Positions 36,522-45,537 of a stretch of 64,000 nucleotides of DNA are shown piece by piece. Source of the DNA: Acinetobacter courvalinii (GTDB taxonomy: Bacteria > Pseudomonadota > Gammaproteobacteria > Pseudomonadales > Moraxellaceae). The stretch covers positions 1,628,739 through 1,692,738 of the forward strand of contig NZ_BMDA01000001.1 of assembly GCF_014635545.1 (NCBI RefSeq). Direction: 5' to 3'. A model generated the notes under the pieces. The model was not told the DNA's origin. It saw only the letters and a list, made by a program, of their open reading frames with translations, and made no database searches. Each line of letters begins with the position of its first letter. Position 1 is the first letter of the stretch. Position numbers and translations under genes: made by a program.

Positions 36522-37364
36522 TTATTGAGAAAGTTTCTCTTTACTAAATGCCAAATTGCTATCACCATCCCCAACTACTTTTTCCACCAGTATCCATGTC
36601 GTTTCAACCCTTAGTGGGTTTTCAATTGTATCTGGCGTTGTAAAAAGATCTGGATTCATTTTAAAGCTGAAAACTTTAGGAGCTAATTTCCAGTCTTCAG
36701 GATGCTTAGCTGACATTTTTTCTTCTTTTATCATAAAATTACAAGCAGAGTATGGCTCAATTGAACGATAAATCCCTGTCACCATGATCGGCTCACCAGT
36801 TTTAACCATAATATTCGTATTGAGCTGATATTTAGGTAAATACTCTGGAAAATCTATCCCCACAACATACTCATCTTCTAATAGATCTTTATAATCCCAT
36901 TGAGCTGTATAATAATCACTAGCAATATAGATATTCGTTGCTCGAGTTAGAACAATTTTTTCTTTAGCCTCATATTTTTCGACAGCTCCTTTTTCTATTT
37001 TTTCCATCCAGTCATATGGATAATCTCTACCCTGTGCGATTGCAGCATTATTAATGCTGCTCATTCTTCTTAATATAGGCAAAAAGCCCTCTTTTAAGTC
37101 ATCCAAGCCATCAACTAAATGATGTAACACTCCTTTAAAATTTGGTAGTACGATGGTTTCCCAGCCATAGTCGGCTTGATGAGATGGATGTTGGGTACGA
37201 TGATCGGGTGCTAAATGAGCACTATATTTATCTAATAGTTCTTCAGCATATTGAATCAACTCCTCCCATAACTTTACCGTTTCATAGTAATAGTTATATG
37301 AAATAAATTGTTCAATTGCATAGATCTCTTGAGGGAATAACTCTAGCTTCTTTAAATCAATCAT
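36522..37364 (-). CDS. Putative T6SS immunity protein, C-terminally truncated copy
   Basis: The 280-residue protein is a paralog of the upstream 332-residue protein. The first 110 residues are nearly identical (KLWEELIQYAEELLDKYSAHL and FKGVLHHLVDGLDDLKEGF). The middle is diverged, and the last shared residues are KLSQ against RISQ. The other copy runs on for about 50 residues (GYWSTPAQPDTRLYF and onward); here a TAA stops it. It lacks a signal peptide, so a cytoplasmic helical plus beta protein is expected. The position behind a vgrG-effector pair suggests immunity, perhaps Imm71/Imm72-like, though I am unsure of the family name. It may be non-functional or specific for a different toxin. 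Confidence 0.6.
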   Translation of the reverse strand: MIDLKKLELFPQEIYAIEQFISYNYYYETVKLWEELIQYAEELLDKYSAHLAPDHRTQHPSHQADYGWETIVLPNFKGVLHHLVDGLDDLKEGFLPILRRMSSINNAAIAQGRDYPYDWMEKIEKGAVEKYEAKEKIVLTRATNIYIASDYYTAQWDYKDLLEDEYVVGIDFPEYLPKYQLNTNIMVKTGEPIMVTGIYRSIEPYSACNFMIKEEKMSAKHPEDWKLAPKVFSFKMNPDLFTTPDTIENPLRVETTWILVEKVVGDGDSNLAFSKEKLSQ

Positions 37365-37390
37365 TTTAATTATATAAATCTCAAAATTTT

Positions 37391-37408
37391 AAATGCCCCG
37401 AAGGGCAT
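37391..37408 (-). terminator. Short hairpin between the two immunity genes
   Basis: TGCCC and GGGCA pair around a four-base loop, followed on the minus strand by ATTTAAAATTTT. It could attenuate transcription between the paralogs. It is weak. Confidence 0.4.
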
Positions 37409-37413
37409 ATTAG

Positions 37414-38412
37414 TTATTCGTCACCATCCCAATACCAATACACCTCACCCCAGTCTGCTTCAGGAAGCACTGGCAATATTGCACCTTGAGTAAAATAGAG
37501 CCTTGTATCCGGTTGTGCGGGAGTAGACCAGTAACCAGCTTTCTTTACTTTTTCTCCACCTTTTTGAGATATTCTTTCTTCATTAAATACCAAACTGCCG
37601 TCACCCTCCTCAACTACTTTTTCCACCAGTATCCATGTCGTTTCTACTTCTTCTGAATTTTCAATTGTATCTGGTGTCGTAAAAAGGTCAGGATTCGTTT
37701 TAAAACACTGAACCGCTGGAGCTAATTTCCAGTCTTCAGGATGCTTAGCTGACATTTTTTCTTCATGCATCAGAAACTTACATGCTGAATATGGTTCAGT
37801 AGATCGATAAAAACCTGTCACCATAATTGGTTCATCAGTTTTTACACTTATATTAGGATTTAAATAATATTTAGGTAATATTGGAGGATACTCTATACCC
37901 ACATCTCTTTTATATAAATCATTTTTTAATAGATCTTTATAGTCCCATTGCGAGTCATAGTAATCACTTGCAATAAAGGTATTATTAGCTCTTATTGATA
38001 CAATATCCTGTTTAGCTTTATAAATAGCAGCCGAGCCTTTTTCAACATGATCCATCCAGTCATAGGGATAATCTCTCCATTGAGCAATAAGAGCATTACG
38101 AATGCCACTCATTCTTCTTAATATAGGCAAAAAGCCCTCTTTTAAGTCATCCAAGCCATCAACTAAATGATGGAGGACGCCTTTAAAATTTGGTAGTACG
38201 ATGGTTCCCCACACATAGTCGGCTTGATGAGATGGATGTTGGGCACGATGATCGGGTGCTAAATGAGCACTATATTTGTCTAATAATCCCTCAGCATATT
38301 GAATCAGCTCCTCCCATAACTTTACCGTTTCATAGTAATAATCATACGAAAGAAATTGTTCCAATAAATAAATTTCTTTTGGAAATAGTTCTAATTTTTG
38401 CTGATCAATCAT
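37414..38412 (-). CDS. Putative T6SS immunity protein, full-length copy
   Basis: The 332-residue soluble protein begins MIDQQKLELFPKEIYLLEQF. It has an N-terminal helical half (about 1-125) and a C-terminal half rich in strands and tryptophans (KKAGYWSTPAQPD, LYFTQGAILPVLPEADWGE, YWYWDGDE). It starts ten bases after the effector stop, the usual effector-immunity spacing, and is duplicated downstream, as immunity genes often are. I see no catalytic motif. An Imm71/Imm72-type assignment is possible but from memory only. The expected role is to neutralise the C-terminal toxin domain of the 597-residue effector. Confidence 0.65.
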   Translation of the reverse strand: MIDQQKLELFPKEIYLLEQFLSYDYYYETVKLWEELIQYAEGLLDKYSAHLAPDHRAQHPSHQADYVWGTIVLPNFKGVLHHLVDGLDDLKEGFLPILRRMSGIRNALIAQWRDYPYDWMDHVEKGSAAIYKAKQDIVSIRANNTFIASDYYDSQWDYKDLLKNDLYKRDVGIEYPPILPKYYLNPNISVKTDEPIMVTGFYRSTEPYSACKFLMHEEKMSAKHPEDWKLAPAVQCFKTNPDLFTTPDTIENSEEVETTWILVEKVVEEGDGSLVFNEERISQKGGEKVKKAGYWSTPAQPDTRLYFTQGAILPVLPEADWGEVYWYWDGDE

Positions 38413-38421
38413 TTTTACTCT

Positions 38422-40215
38422 CTACTTAACATTATTTTTAAGAACTGGTACGCCAACTAAATCAACCTTATGACCTAATTCATCATCACCGTAGCCCCAA
38501 CCTGTTGCTTTGCGTGCACTAATATTAGAAGATTGCAGCATCTTAGGGTCAAGTACAATTTGGATTGCTCCACCTTCTAAGGAAAACTCCTTTGCATCTT
38601 CCATCTTTTTTGCCCATTCTGCATCAGACAGACCTGCTGGTTTTCTCCCTGTAGTATCCATAACTTGAGCACCCACTTTTCCTTCCCAAGCTTTTAATCC
38701 TCCTTTAGGAACAGTATAGGTTACATATTCACCATTGCTGTTCCAGCTCCCCCATACAGCAAAGTTACGACGCCAGTCATCCTTATTCTTGAGCTTTTTA
38801 AATTCTGACTCCCGCATCCAGCAAACTGAATTATCCATAGAAGCAGGAGAAATTACTCGATATAAAACTTCACCTTCTTTAAACTCTGTCGCTTTTGCAG
38901 CATTCCTCGCAAAAGTTTTAAAACCCTCCCCAATATCTGGATATTCTTGACTCAAAAACTGAACTTGATTAGCTGGAGGTGCAGGATCTGGGTGAGCTTT
39001 ATTAACTAATCTACCTGCGTTTCTGTCAGCCCAACTTGGAGTTTTCTTTTTCATCTGTTCTAGTTCATCTAGATATGGAAACCAGACTCGATCCAGATTA
39101 GTTTTATTTACAGATGCCCGAAAAGCCATATCACTTTCAATTTCTAAACGACGTTGAATTTTTCTCAACATTTTAATCACTGTTCCTAAGACTTCATTAT
39201 CTTGCAACAGCTTTGGTAATTTATTATTCACAAAATCCTGTAATTTTTTTTGCTCTTCCAAGGCTTCTTGTACTAGCTTATTATTTCCGCCCAGACGCTT
39301 AACATAAGTAATCAGCTGATCAAATTTACTCAATAAATACTTTGATTGTTTAATTGCAAATGAGCTATTTTTACTTGTTTCTGCAATTATTATTTCAATT
39401 TTTTTAGCTACAAATTTATAAGGATCACCAATTTTTTTAAATTGAATATATTTCTGAACATCAGCCCTATTTAAAAATATTCTGACTTGTTTTAAAGCTT
39501 TTTCTAGCGTTTCATCTATTTTTTTCTCGAATGCAGGTAAACGATGAAAATTGGCAGGTACATTTTTAAAACTACGTCGAAGCGTTGAAAGTATAATTTT
39601 CAACATACCTTTTGCAAAAGAACCTACAGTTGGAACAATTCCAACAACGGTAATTACCATCATAATTTTAGGCATATTGTCGTCGGGCTTCTCTCTAACT
39701 TGAATTGCACATGCAAAGAAATCACGTACATCACAAATCTGATCCACGACAGGGATCATTGAAACAACCATACCTGTAGCAATTTGTGCTGTAGTCGGAT
39801 CTTCATGAAAGTCACCTTTTATAACTTCCCATAGCCATATCCCAACATTTTTAGCAGCCTCACTACCTTTTTGTGCAGCTGAAAAAAAAGCTAAAGCATT
39901 TTTAATAGTCTGATCAGTAACCGCATCCGCAGCCTGTTGAGCAGCCCCTTGCACCTGTTTTTTTGCAGCCTCTAGTTTCTTTTTACCTTCATCTAAATTT
40001 TTAGAAATATCAGTGCTGATTTCTTGCGCTTTCTTTTTAGCAGCATCTATATTCTCAGAAATTTCTTTTTGAGCCTGGTTTATTCCTTTTTTAGCCGTGT
40101 CATATCCCGATGCAACTGTTTTTTGTGCATTAGAAGCACCAGTAGAAATCGTATCTGTGATTGTGTTTTTTATTTTCTTTGCACTATTTGCAACATCATC
40201 TAAAAAATCCGACAT
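38422..40215 (-). CDS. Putative T6SS effector with C-terminal toxin domain
   Basis: The 597-residue protein directly follows vgrG (9-base gap). Residues 1-110 are a Lys/Ala-rich amphipathic helix with repeated A-KK units. Residues 140-215 hold two hydrophobic segments (TGMVVSMIPVVDQICDVRDFF and MMVITVVGIVPTVGSFAKG), resembling the membrane-associated module common in VgrG-linked effectors. The region 220-400 is helical. The C-terminal 170 residues look like a separate toxin domain: LYRVISPASMDNSVCWM, WGSWNSNGEYVTYTVPKGG and GGAIQIVLDP. The R, Y/T and E/Q spacing recalls ADP-ribosyltransferase or RES-like NAD enzymes, which is an inference. Base composition is more AT-rich than the flanks. Confidence 0.65.
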   Translation of the reverse strand: MSDFLDDVANSAKKIKNTITDTISTGASNAQKTVASGYDTAKKGINQAQKEISENIDAAKKKAQEISTDISKNLDEGKKKLEAAKKQVQGAAQQAADAVTDQTIKNALAFFSAAQKGSEAAKNVGIWLWEVIKGDFHEDPTTAQIATGMVVSMIPVVDQICDVRDFFACAIQVREKPDDNMPKIMMVITVVGIVPTVGSFAKGMLKIILSTLRRSFKNVPANFHRLPAFEKKIDETLEKALKQVRIFLNRADVQKYIQFKKIGDPYKFVAKKIEIIIAETSKNSSFAIKQSKYLLSKFDQLITYVKRLGGNNKLVQEALEEQKKLQDFVNNKLPKLLQDNEVLGTVIKMLRKIQRRLEIESDMAFRASVNKTNLDRVWFPYLDELEQMKKKTPSWADRNAGRLVNKAHPDPAPPANQVQFLSQEYPDIGEGFKTFARNAAKATEFKEGEVLYRVISPASMDNSVCWMRESEFKKLKNKDDWRRNFAVWGSWNSNGEYVTYTVPKGGLKAWEGKVGAQVMDTTGRKPAGLSDAEWAKKMEDAKEFSLEGGAIQIVLDPKMLQSSNISARKATGWGYGDDELGHKVDLVGVPVLKNNVK

Positions 40216-40224
40216 ATTTTTTCT

Positions 40225-43029
40225 CTACTTAATATTTCTTTCTACTGCCTGGAATAATTCATCAAAATCTGGCCAAGGATCATCACCTGGATCAAATTCG
40301 TATTCCACTTTAATCGCCTTTTGAGGAACATTGTCATGATGAGCTTTACCTTCCGAGTCAAGCTTACCCTCAATAATCTGATTATTTTCAAAATGAATTT
40401 TATAATTAATATCAGTATATGGTTCACCCAAGGTATCCAGTAACTCCAAAGCAATCCAATTCTTATTATCGAATTTAGGCAAAGCGGGTAATTGTACATT
40501 CGCTTTCGCCCCGCCCATAAACAAATGCTGCCCTGCTTTCACCTCAAACTTGCCACTTGTGGTCGGAAAAATCCCTGAGCCATTGAGCTTGATTTGAGAA
40601 CCACCCGCTGTAATTACAATTTCTTTTGGACTGATGATTTCTATACGATCTTCGGTCGAGATAATCTGGATGCCTTGCTTGGCCAGTAAATCCATCCCAT
40701 CCGATTGGGCATGCGCTTCAAATTTACCTTTCGCAGCCACCTGCTTGATGCCATTCTGCGCCGCAAACAGACTGATTCGATTTTGCGCATGCGTAATCAG
40801 GTTCTTTTGCGTACTCAGGTTAATGCTATCGCCTGCAATCTGATTAATCTGCCCATCCGCAGAAACATGGATATCTTCATTGGTACTCAGGCCAATCCCC
40901 GCCGGTGAACTCAGTAGCAATAAAGCTTTATTAAATCTGGCAATTTTTGCTTCAATCTGTTCAGCAAATGCTTTCAATTGTTCAACCGATTCAATTTCGT
41001 CGGTCTGTTGGTTCTTGGCAACTTCGCTTAATGCTTTGGCATTGCTTTGGTTGCCTTCGATCTGTTGCTTGGCTGGCTGCGCATCCAGATGCTCGCCTTG
41101 GGCCTGATCCTGTTTCTGCGTACTCAGCAACAAACCTTGACCTGCACGCACAGCCCCCCATTGATCGGTCCGCAGCTCAAAACCTTCACCACGGTCCTCA
41201 CTCTCAGCCTTGTCCTTTGGGTGGCTCAGTTTACCGAGATTCAGCTGGCTGGCAGCATGACTGCTTTGTAGTTGTGCACTGATCTGACCCGTGGTGTCAT
41301 CAAAACGTAACTGGTTAAAGCCTTCGCCTTGGTATTCTTTAGATTTAATCCCTGCCAATTTCTTGGTATCCGGCAGCTTGCCGACATTGTCAAACTTGGT
41401 TGGACTCCGTTGTGCTTCATGAATCCTCCCCACCACATAGGGACGATCAATATTGCCATCAAAGAAGTTGATCACCACAATCTCACCGATACGGGGCAAG
41501 AAACGTGCGCCATAACCTTCACCCGCCCACGGTGTTAGGACATCGATCCAGGCAGAATCAGTATCGTTGTCATTGGCACCTGCACCACCATCGTGGCTAT
41601 GGTCCTCTGTACGGGTAAACAAAAAGCGGACTTTAATGCGTCCCCATTCATCCACATGGATCTCATTACCACTCGGTCCCACCACGCGAGCGCGTTGTGG
41701 ATGGGCTGCTGGTCGATGCTGCAAAGGATTGTATTCTGGCACCAATGCCATATTACGGCGTTGTAGCGTCAGCTGATTCGCCTGGCGTTCGTCGGCCTGT
41801 GCTGCATTCAGGCCTTTTAACGGCCAATTACTGTGCTGAAGTAAGGCATGAACCTGATCCGTCAGGTCCTTGGGTAAATTATTCTGGTTATAAAAGTGTT
41901 TTGAGGTAATTAAAAATTCTTTGTCTGCGCCTTGATGCTGATCAATTTCAGGATGTTCATTCAATTCAAACCAGTAACCGACCTGCGCATCCCGAACTGT
42001 CGAATTTGCAACAAACTGCTTGGCCTGAGCATCGTAGTATTGTCCTAAATTCTGATTCAGTTTTTCGATCTGGGCATTGCCTGCTTTGGTGGTGCCATCT
42101 TCACCATTCAGGTCCTGAATCCAGGCCGGTGAAAAATGCCATGCCTGCTCGAGCGCCAGTTGCTGGTTATCATGCTGGTCACTATGTTGATGCTTGCTCT
42201 GAACACTACCCGCGCCTTCTTCCTGTTGCAAAGCATCGGCTTGCCAACGTTGTACATGTACCGCGCCAGGTTGTAATGTACGCTGGGCGACGAATGCCAT
42301 GATACTGTCCTGTGTTTCCGTGGCGCTACTGCGATGAAAACGGATATGACGGCGATCCAAAGCGTTATATTGAGTATTATCATCAATCAGTCTGAGTTTC
42401 TGGGCCTGAATCTGCTCACTTGAGCTGGCAACTTTTAACTGGGCTTCATCAATCAGCCAGTTGATCCCTTCACTCCGCATCAAACGGGTCAGAAAGTCAT
42501 AATCGCTTTCATTGCTCTGCATAATAAAAGGACGGACATCATAGTCTTGGCTAAGTCCGCTGACATCCAGGGTCAAACTGGCTGCAAATAACGGACTTTT
42601 AGACTGCCATTCCTTGAAGATGATCTGGATGACGTCTGGAACTGATTTCGCCATAAACACACGGCTATTACGTCGATGCTGCCATAAAGCTGTCGGGTCT
42701 TGTACACCGAGTTTATACAAGGTGAGCGAACCATCGCTCGCCCCAACATCAGCCTGGGTCACGATACCGGTGATACGGGTCAGTTCAGCGCGATCAGTCA
42801 CAATATCAATGGCAACCTGACTGCCAATAAAACTTTTTAATGGAATGACGGCACTGGTCGAAAGACAGAGCAGTTGAAGCTCAATACCCTGATTGAGCTG
42901 ATGAGTGCCTTCTACATATTGTAAGAATACTTGATCATTTAAAGATGAGTTGGAGAACTGAGCATGGATCGCACGTTTTTGCGCGTTCAGCCCTAAAGTC
43001 TCTAAAGCTTGAAAGATATTTTTCAGCAT
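40225..43029 (-). CDS. vgrG: T6SS spike protein VgrG with C-terminal extension
   Basis: VgrG trimers form the tip of the T6SS needle and carry effectors. The 934-residue protein has the gp27-like N-terminal part (about 1-400; SFIGSQVAIDIVTDRAELTRITGIV, EGINWLIDEAQL), the gp5 OB-fold with the hallmark HPQRARVVGPSGNEIHVDEWGR (about 460-490), then a DUF2345 needle region (about 600-850; EIVITAGGSQIKLNGSGI). A C-terminal extension of about 75 residues (LLDTLGEPYTDINYKIHFEN, KAIKVEYEFDPGDD) looks like a small beta, transthyretin-like cargo-binding domain. No hcp or tss genes lie in this window, so it is an orphan spike-cargo module. Confidence 0.95.
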   Translation of the reverse strand: MLKNIFQALETLGLNAQKRAIHAQFSNSSLNDQVFLQYVEGTHQLNQGIELQLLCLSTSAVIPLKSFIGSQVAIDIVTDRAELTRITGIVTQADVGASDGSLTLYKLGVQDPTALWQHRRNSRVFMAKSVPDVIQIIFKEWQSKSPLFAASLTLDVSGLSQDYDVRPFIMQSNESDYDFLTRLMRSEGINWLIDEAQLKVASSSEQIQAQKLRLIDDNTQYNALDRRHIRFHRSSATETQDSIMAFVAQRTLQPGAVHVQRWQADALQQEEGAGSVQSKHQHSDQHDNQQLALEQAWHFSPAWIQDLNGEDGTTKAGNAQIEKLNQNLGQYYDAQAKQFVANSTVRDAQVGYWFELNEHPEIDQHQGADKEFLITSKHFYNQNNLPKDLTDQVHALLQHSNWPLKGLNAAQADERQANQLTLQRRNMALVPEYNPLQHRPAAHPQRARVVGPSGNEIHVDEWGRIKVRFLFTRTEDHSHDGGAGANDNDTDSAWIDVLTPWAGEGYGARFLPRIGEIVVINFFDGNIDRPYVVGRIHEAQRSPTKFDNVGKLPDTKKLAGIKSKEYQGEGFNQLRFDDTTGQISAQLQSSHAASQLNLGKLSHPKDKAESEDRGEGFELRTDQWGAVRAGQGLLLSTQKQDQAQGEHLDAQPAKQQIEGNQSNAKALSEVAKNQQTDEIESVEQLKAFAEQIEAKIARFNKALLLLSSPAGIGLSTNEDIHVSADGQINQIAGDSINLSTQKNLITHAQNRISLFAAQNGIKQVAAKGKFEAHAQSDGMDLLAKQGIQIISTEDRIEIISPKEIVITAGGSQIKLNGSGIFPTTSGKFEVKAGQHLFMGGAKANVQLPALPKFDNKNWIALELLDTLGEPYTDINYKIHFENNQIIEGKLDSEGKAHHDNVPQKAIKVEYEFDPGDDPWPDFDELFQAVERNIK

Positions 43030-43254
43030 CTTTTTATAGATTATTTAATAAAATTTCGCGCATTTTATAAACAGCATACATACTTGTCTATATTTTTAAT
43101 GTTACGCCCTCACCAGCTTTTCTGCCCATGAACAAAATCATCTGAGAAAATAAAAACATAGCTCACTGTACGGATAAGTCTAAAAATCAGGAATTTTTAT
43201 TCAAAAACGAATCAACTTCACCTTTGCAATCAAGTGCAGTTGATTCACATAAAA

Positions 43255-43617
43255 TTAAACGCTTGTCTTAAAATAATATTCGCTTGGCATATCAATTACT
43301 TCGACACATAGCTGTAACGGTAATTGATTCGCTACCGGCAGATAGTTTTTTTGTTCCAGTATCGCCAATAAGACGCTGCCTAAATCCTGCTTTTGTGCCG
43401 CCGTTCTACCGCTGAGCAAATACAGCTTTAAATGGATATAGGCATCTTGTGTTTCGCCCATTCCAATCAAAAAGGCCTCATCTTTAAAAATGCGCGACTT
43501 TACATCATTCGGGCTAAACAGCTGGGTTGCAATCAATGCCGAATTAACACTGCTGAGCAATGTGTGCTGATCCAGTTCAGTCAGATTGGCTGAATAGTTG
43601 GCAACGAGATGAGGCAT
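43255..43617 (-). CDS. 5-carboxymethyl-2-hydroxymuconate isomerase (CHMI) family protein
   Basis: The 120-residue protein belongs to the tautomerase superfamily CHMI group: catalytic Pro2 (MPHLVANYSANL), the KSRIF segment with the conserved Arg, YIHLKLYLLSGRTAAQK, and CVEVIDMPSEYYFK. CHMI isomerises a homoprotocatechuate breakdown product. No hpa/hpc genes surround it, so the real substrate is unclear. It begins 12 bases after the Pif1-like helicase stop and may be co-transcribed with it. Confidence 0.85.
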   Translation of the reverse strand: MPHLVANYSANLTELDQHTLLSSVNSALIATQLFSPNDVKSRIFKDEAFLIGMGETQDAYIHLKLYLLSGRTAAQKQDLGSVLLAILEQKNYLPVANQLPLQLCVEVIDMPSEYYFKTSV

Positions 43618-43629
43618 GTTTGATTTGTC

Positions 43630-45342
43630 CTATTCAATAAACAGTAAAGCCAGACGAACCTGATCATAGGCCATACGCGGGGTGGTGGCTTCCACGATGG
43701 GACGCAACTTGATTGCACCATCATCGGTAAAATGTTCCGGATTTTTACGCTTATGCAAGCGTTTATAAATCTTGCGCACTTCTTCAACCACTTCATCACC
43801 AGGATTGGCCACCGAAATATCCAGCCCCTGCTCCTTATGCAGTCGCGCCAGATGATTGATAATCGTGGCAGGCGTTAAACCACGCTCATGCGCAATATCT
43901 TCAATTTCATAACCGCCTTCAAATAAAGCACGGGTTTCATCTAAGGTCGCCGCAGCGTAGTTCTGCTTGCCACCTTTGGCAATTTTCTTCTCATTGCGTG
44001 CGATTTCAGTCGCATTCAGCGTACCGCCACAATGACGAATAAAGGCATTGTGCTGGGTGGTGAGATCAATATTTTCAAAGTTGGCTTCCGCTTCGGCAGA
44101 CAGTTCCTGAAAACGGCGATCGGCTTTAATGGCCAGACTATCCAGTTCCAGTGCCTGCTCATTAAAGCCCAATAATTTCAATCCTGTCAGTGACTTCAAA
44201 CGGGATAAAGCCACATAGCCCTGACCTTTCTCAAAGGTATGGCTTAAATTAATTTCTGCCGCTTCCAGTGTCATGCCTTGGCTTTTATGAATAGTAATCG
44301 CCCAAGCCAGACGTAAAGGAATCTGCTGATAACTGGCAATCACCTTACCTGCTTCATTTTCAATTGACCATGTTTCTGGCTCAACCAGAAAAGTGGTGCC
44401 ATCGGTCAATTTGACTTTCGGCAAAATACCTTGCTTATCATCTTCTTCAAAGCCAATGACTTCGCCCAAGCTGCCATTGATATAACCCATATCAAAGTTA
44501 TTTTTGACAAACATTACTTTGGCATGTTTTTTAAGGGTCAATTCTTCTGGCGCACGGACTGAAGATTTCAGGGTTTCAATTAACTTTTCATTACCGTCCA
44601 GCACTGCATTAAATTGATGGCTTTCATTGTCAATTTCATTGAGATGCTGATAGTTAATATTATCCACATCCATATTATGCGTGTACAACCGGGTAAAGGT
44701 TTCCCCAATGTCATGCTGGCGTGACTGATGTAAGGCCGAGATATGATTGTCCTGAATATTTTGCGCCCGAATCGCATTCAAAATCTGGTTAAGAATCTCG
44801 TCATCCTGACGATGTTGTTCAGTTAAATAACAGACCCGGAATTTGGCTTCGACCCAGGCATCGGACATAAAACAGAATTTATCACGATTATTTTCATCTT
44901 TTCTGCCCACAGGCGGTAACTGGAAGAAATCCCCAGCCACAATCACCTGAATGCCCCCAAAGGCTTCATCACTTTCTTTAAAGTATTTTAAGACCTGATT
45001 GACCAGATTTAGCTGCTTGGCATGCAACATGGAAATCTCGTCAATAATCAGGACTTGGGCATTTTCCAAATGCTCTTTTAAATATTTACGCTCTTTCATA
45101 CGCTTGAGGTCATCATCACTCAAGCTGTCTTTAATTCCGATACCCGCCCAAGTATGAATCGTCATCCCGTTCATATGCGTTGCCGCAATACCGGTCGATG
45201 CGGTAATCGCAACCGGAACTTTACGTGCTTTTAAATAATGAATGTACTGATTAAGCGTATAGGTTTTTCCTGCACCAGCTGAACCCGTCAAAAAAACATT
45301 TTCCCCAGCTTTAAGTAACTTCAGTGCAGTCTCTTGTTTCAT
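43630..45342 (-). CDS. Pif1/RecD-like ATP-dependent helicase
   Basis: The product is about 570 residues from MKQETALKLLKAGEN; a GTG nine codons upstream is less likely. This superfamily 1B helicase has Walker A FLTGSAGAGKTYTLNQY (about 15-30), Walker B VLIIDEISMLHA, motif III GDFFQLPPV, and the late UvrD-C/Pif1 block AITIHKSQGMTLEAAEI and GYVALSRLKSLTGL. A C-terminal helix-turn-helix (EIEDIAHERGLTPATIINHLARL) is of the helicase-associated type. The probable role is unwinding of structured DNA. Similar bacterial Pif1 genes are standalone. Confidence 0.88.
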   Translation of the reverse strand: MKQETALKLLKAGENVFLTGSAGAGKTYTLNQYIHYLKARKVPVAITASTGIAATHMNGMTIHTWAGIGIKDSLSDDDLKRMKERKYLKEHLENAQVLIIDEISMLHAKQLNLVNQVLKYFKESDEAFGGIQVIVAGDFFQLPPVGRKDENNRDKFCFMSDAWVEAKFRVCYLTEQHRQDDEILNQILNAIRAQNIQDNHISALHQSRQHDIGETFTRLYTHNMDVDNINYQHLNEIDNESHQFNAVLDGNEKLIETLKSSVRAPEELTLKKHAKVMFVKNNFDMGYINGSLGEVIGFEEDDKQGILPKVKLTDGTTFLVEPETWSIENEAGKVIASYQQIPLRLAWAITIHKSQGMTLEAAEINLSHTFEKGQGYVALSRLKSLTGLKLLGFNEQALELDSLAIKADRRFQELSAEAEANFENIDLTTQHNAFIRHCGGTLNATEIARNEKKIAKGGKQNYAAATLDETRALFEGGYEIEDIAHERGLTPATIINHLARLHKEQGLDISVANPGDEVVEEVRKIYKRLHKRKNPEHFTDDGAIKLRPIVEATTPRMAYDQVRLALLFIE

Positions 45343-45537
45343 AATTTCTTCAGTCAAAAACAACAGCACATAGCTTAACGATTTTTTGGCAAAAATAAAA
45401 ATCTAATCCAGTACCAATCTGCGCTCTAACATGAAATGATGATCCGTGACTCAACTGCTGAGATCGTATATTTACGTTGACATCCAGATGTTTTCATTTA
45501 AGGTATTTATTAATGAATTCAGACTTGATCTATAAAA

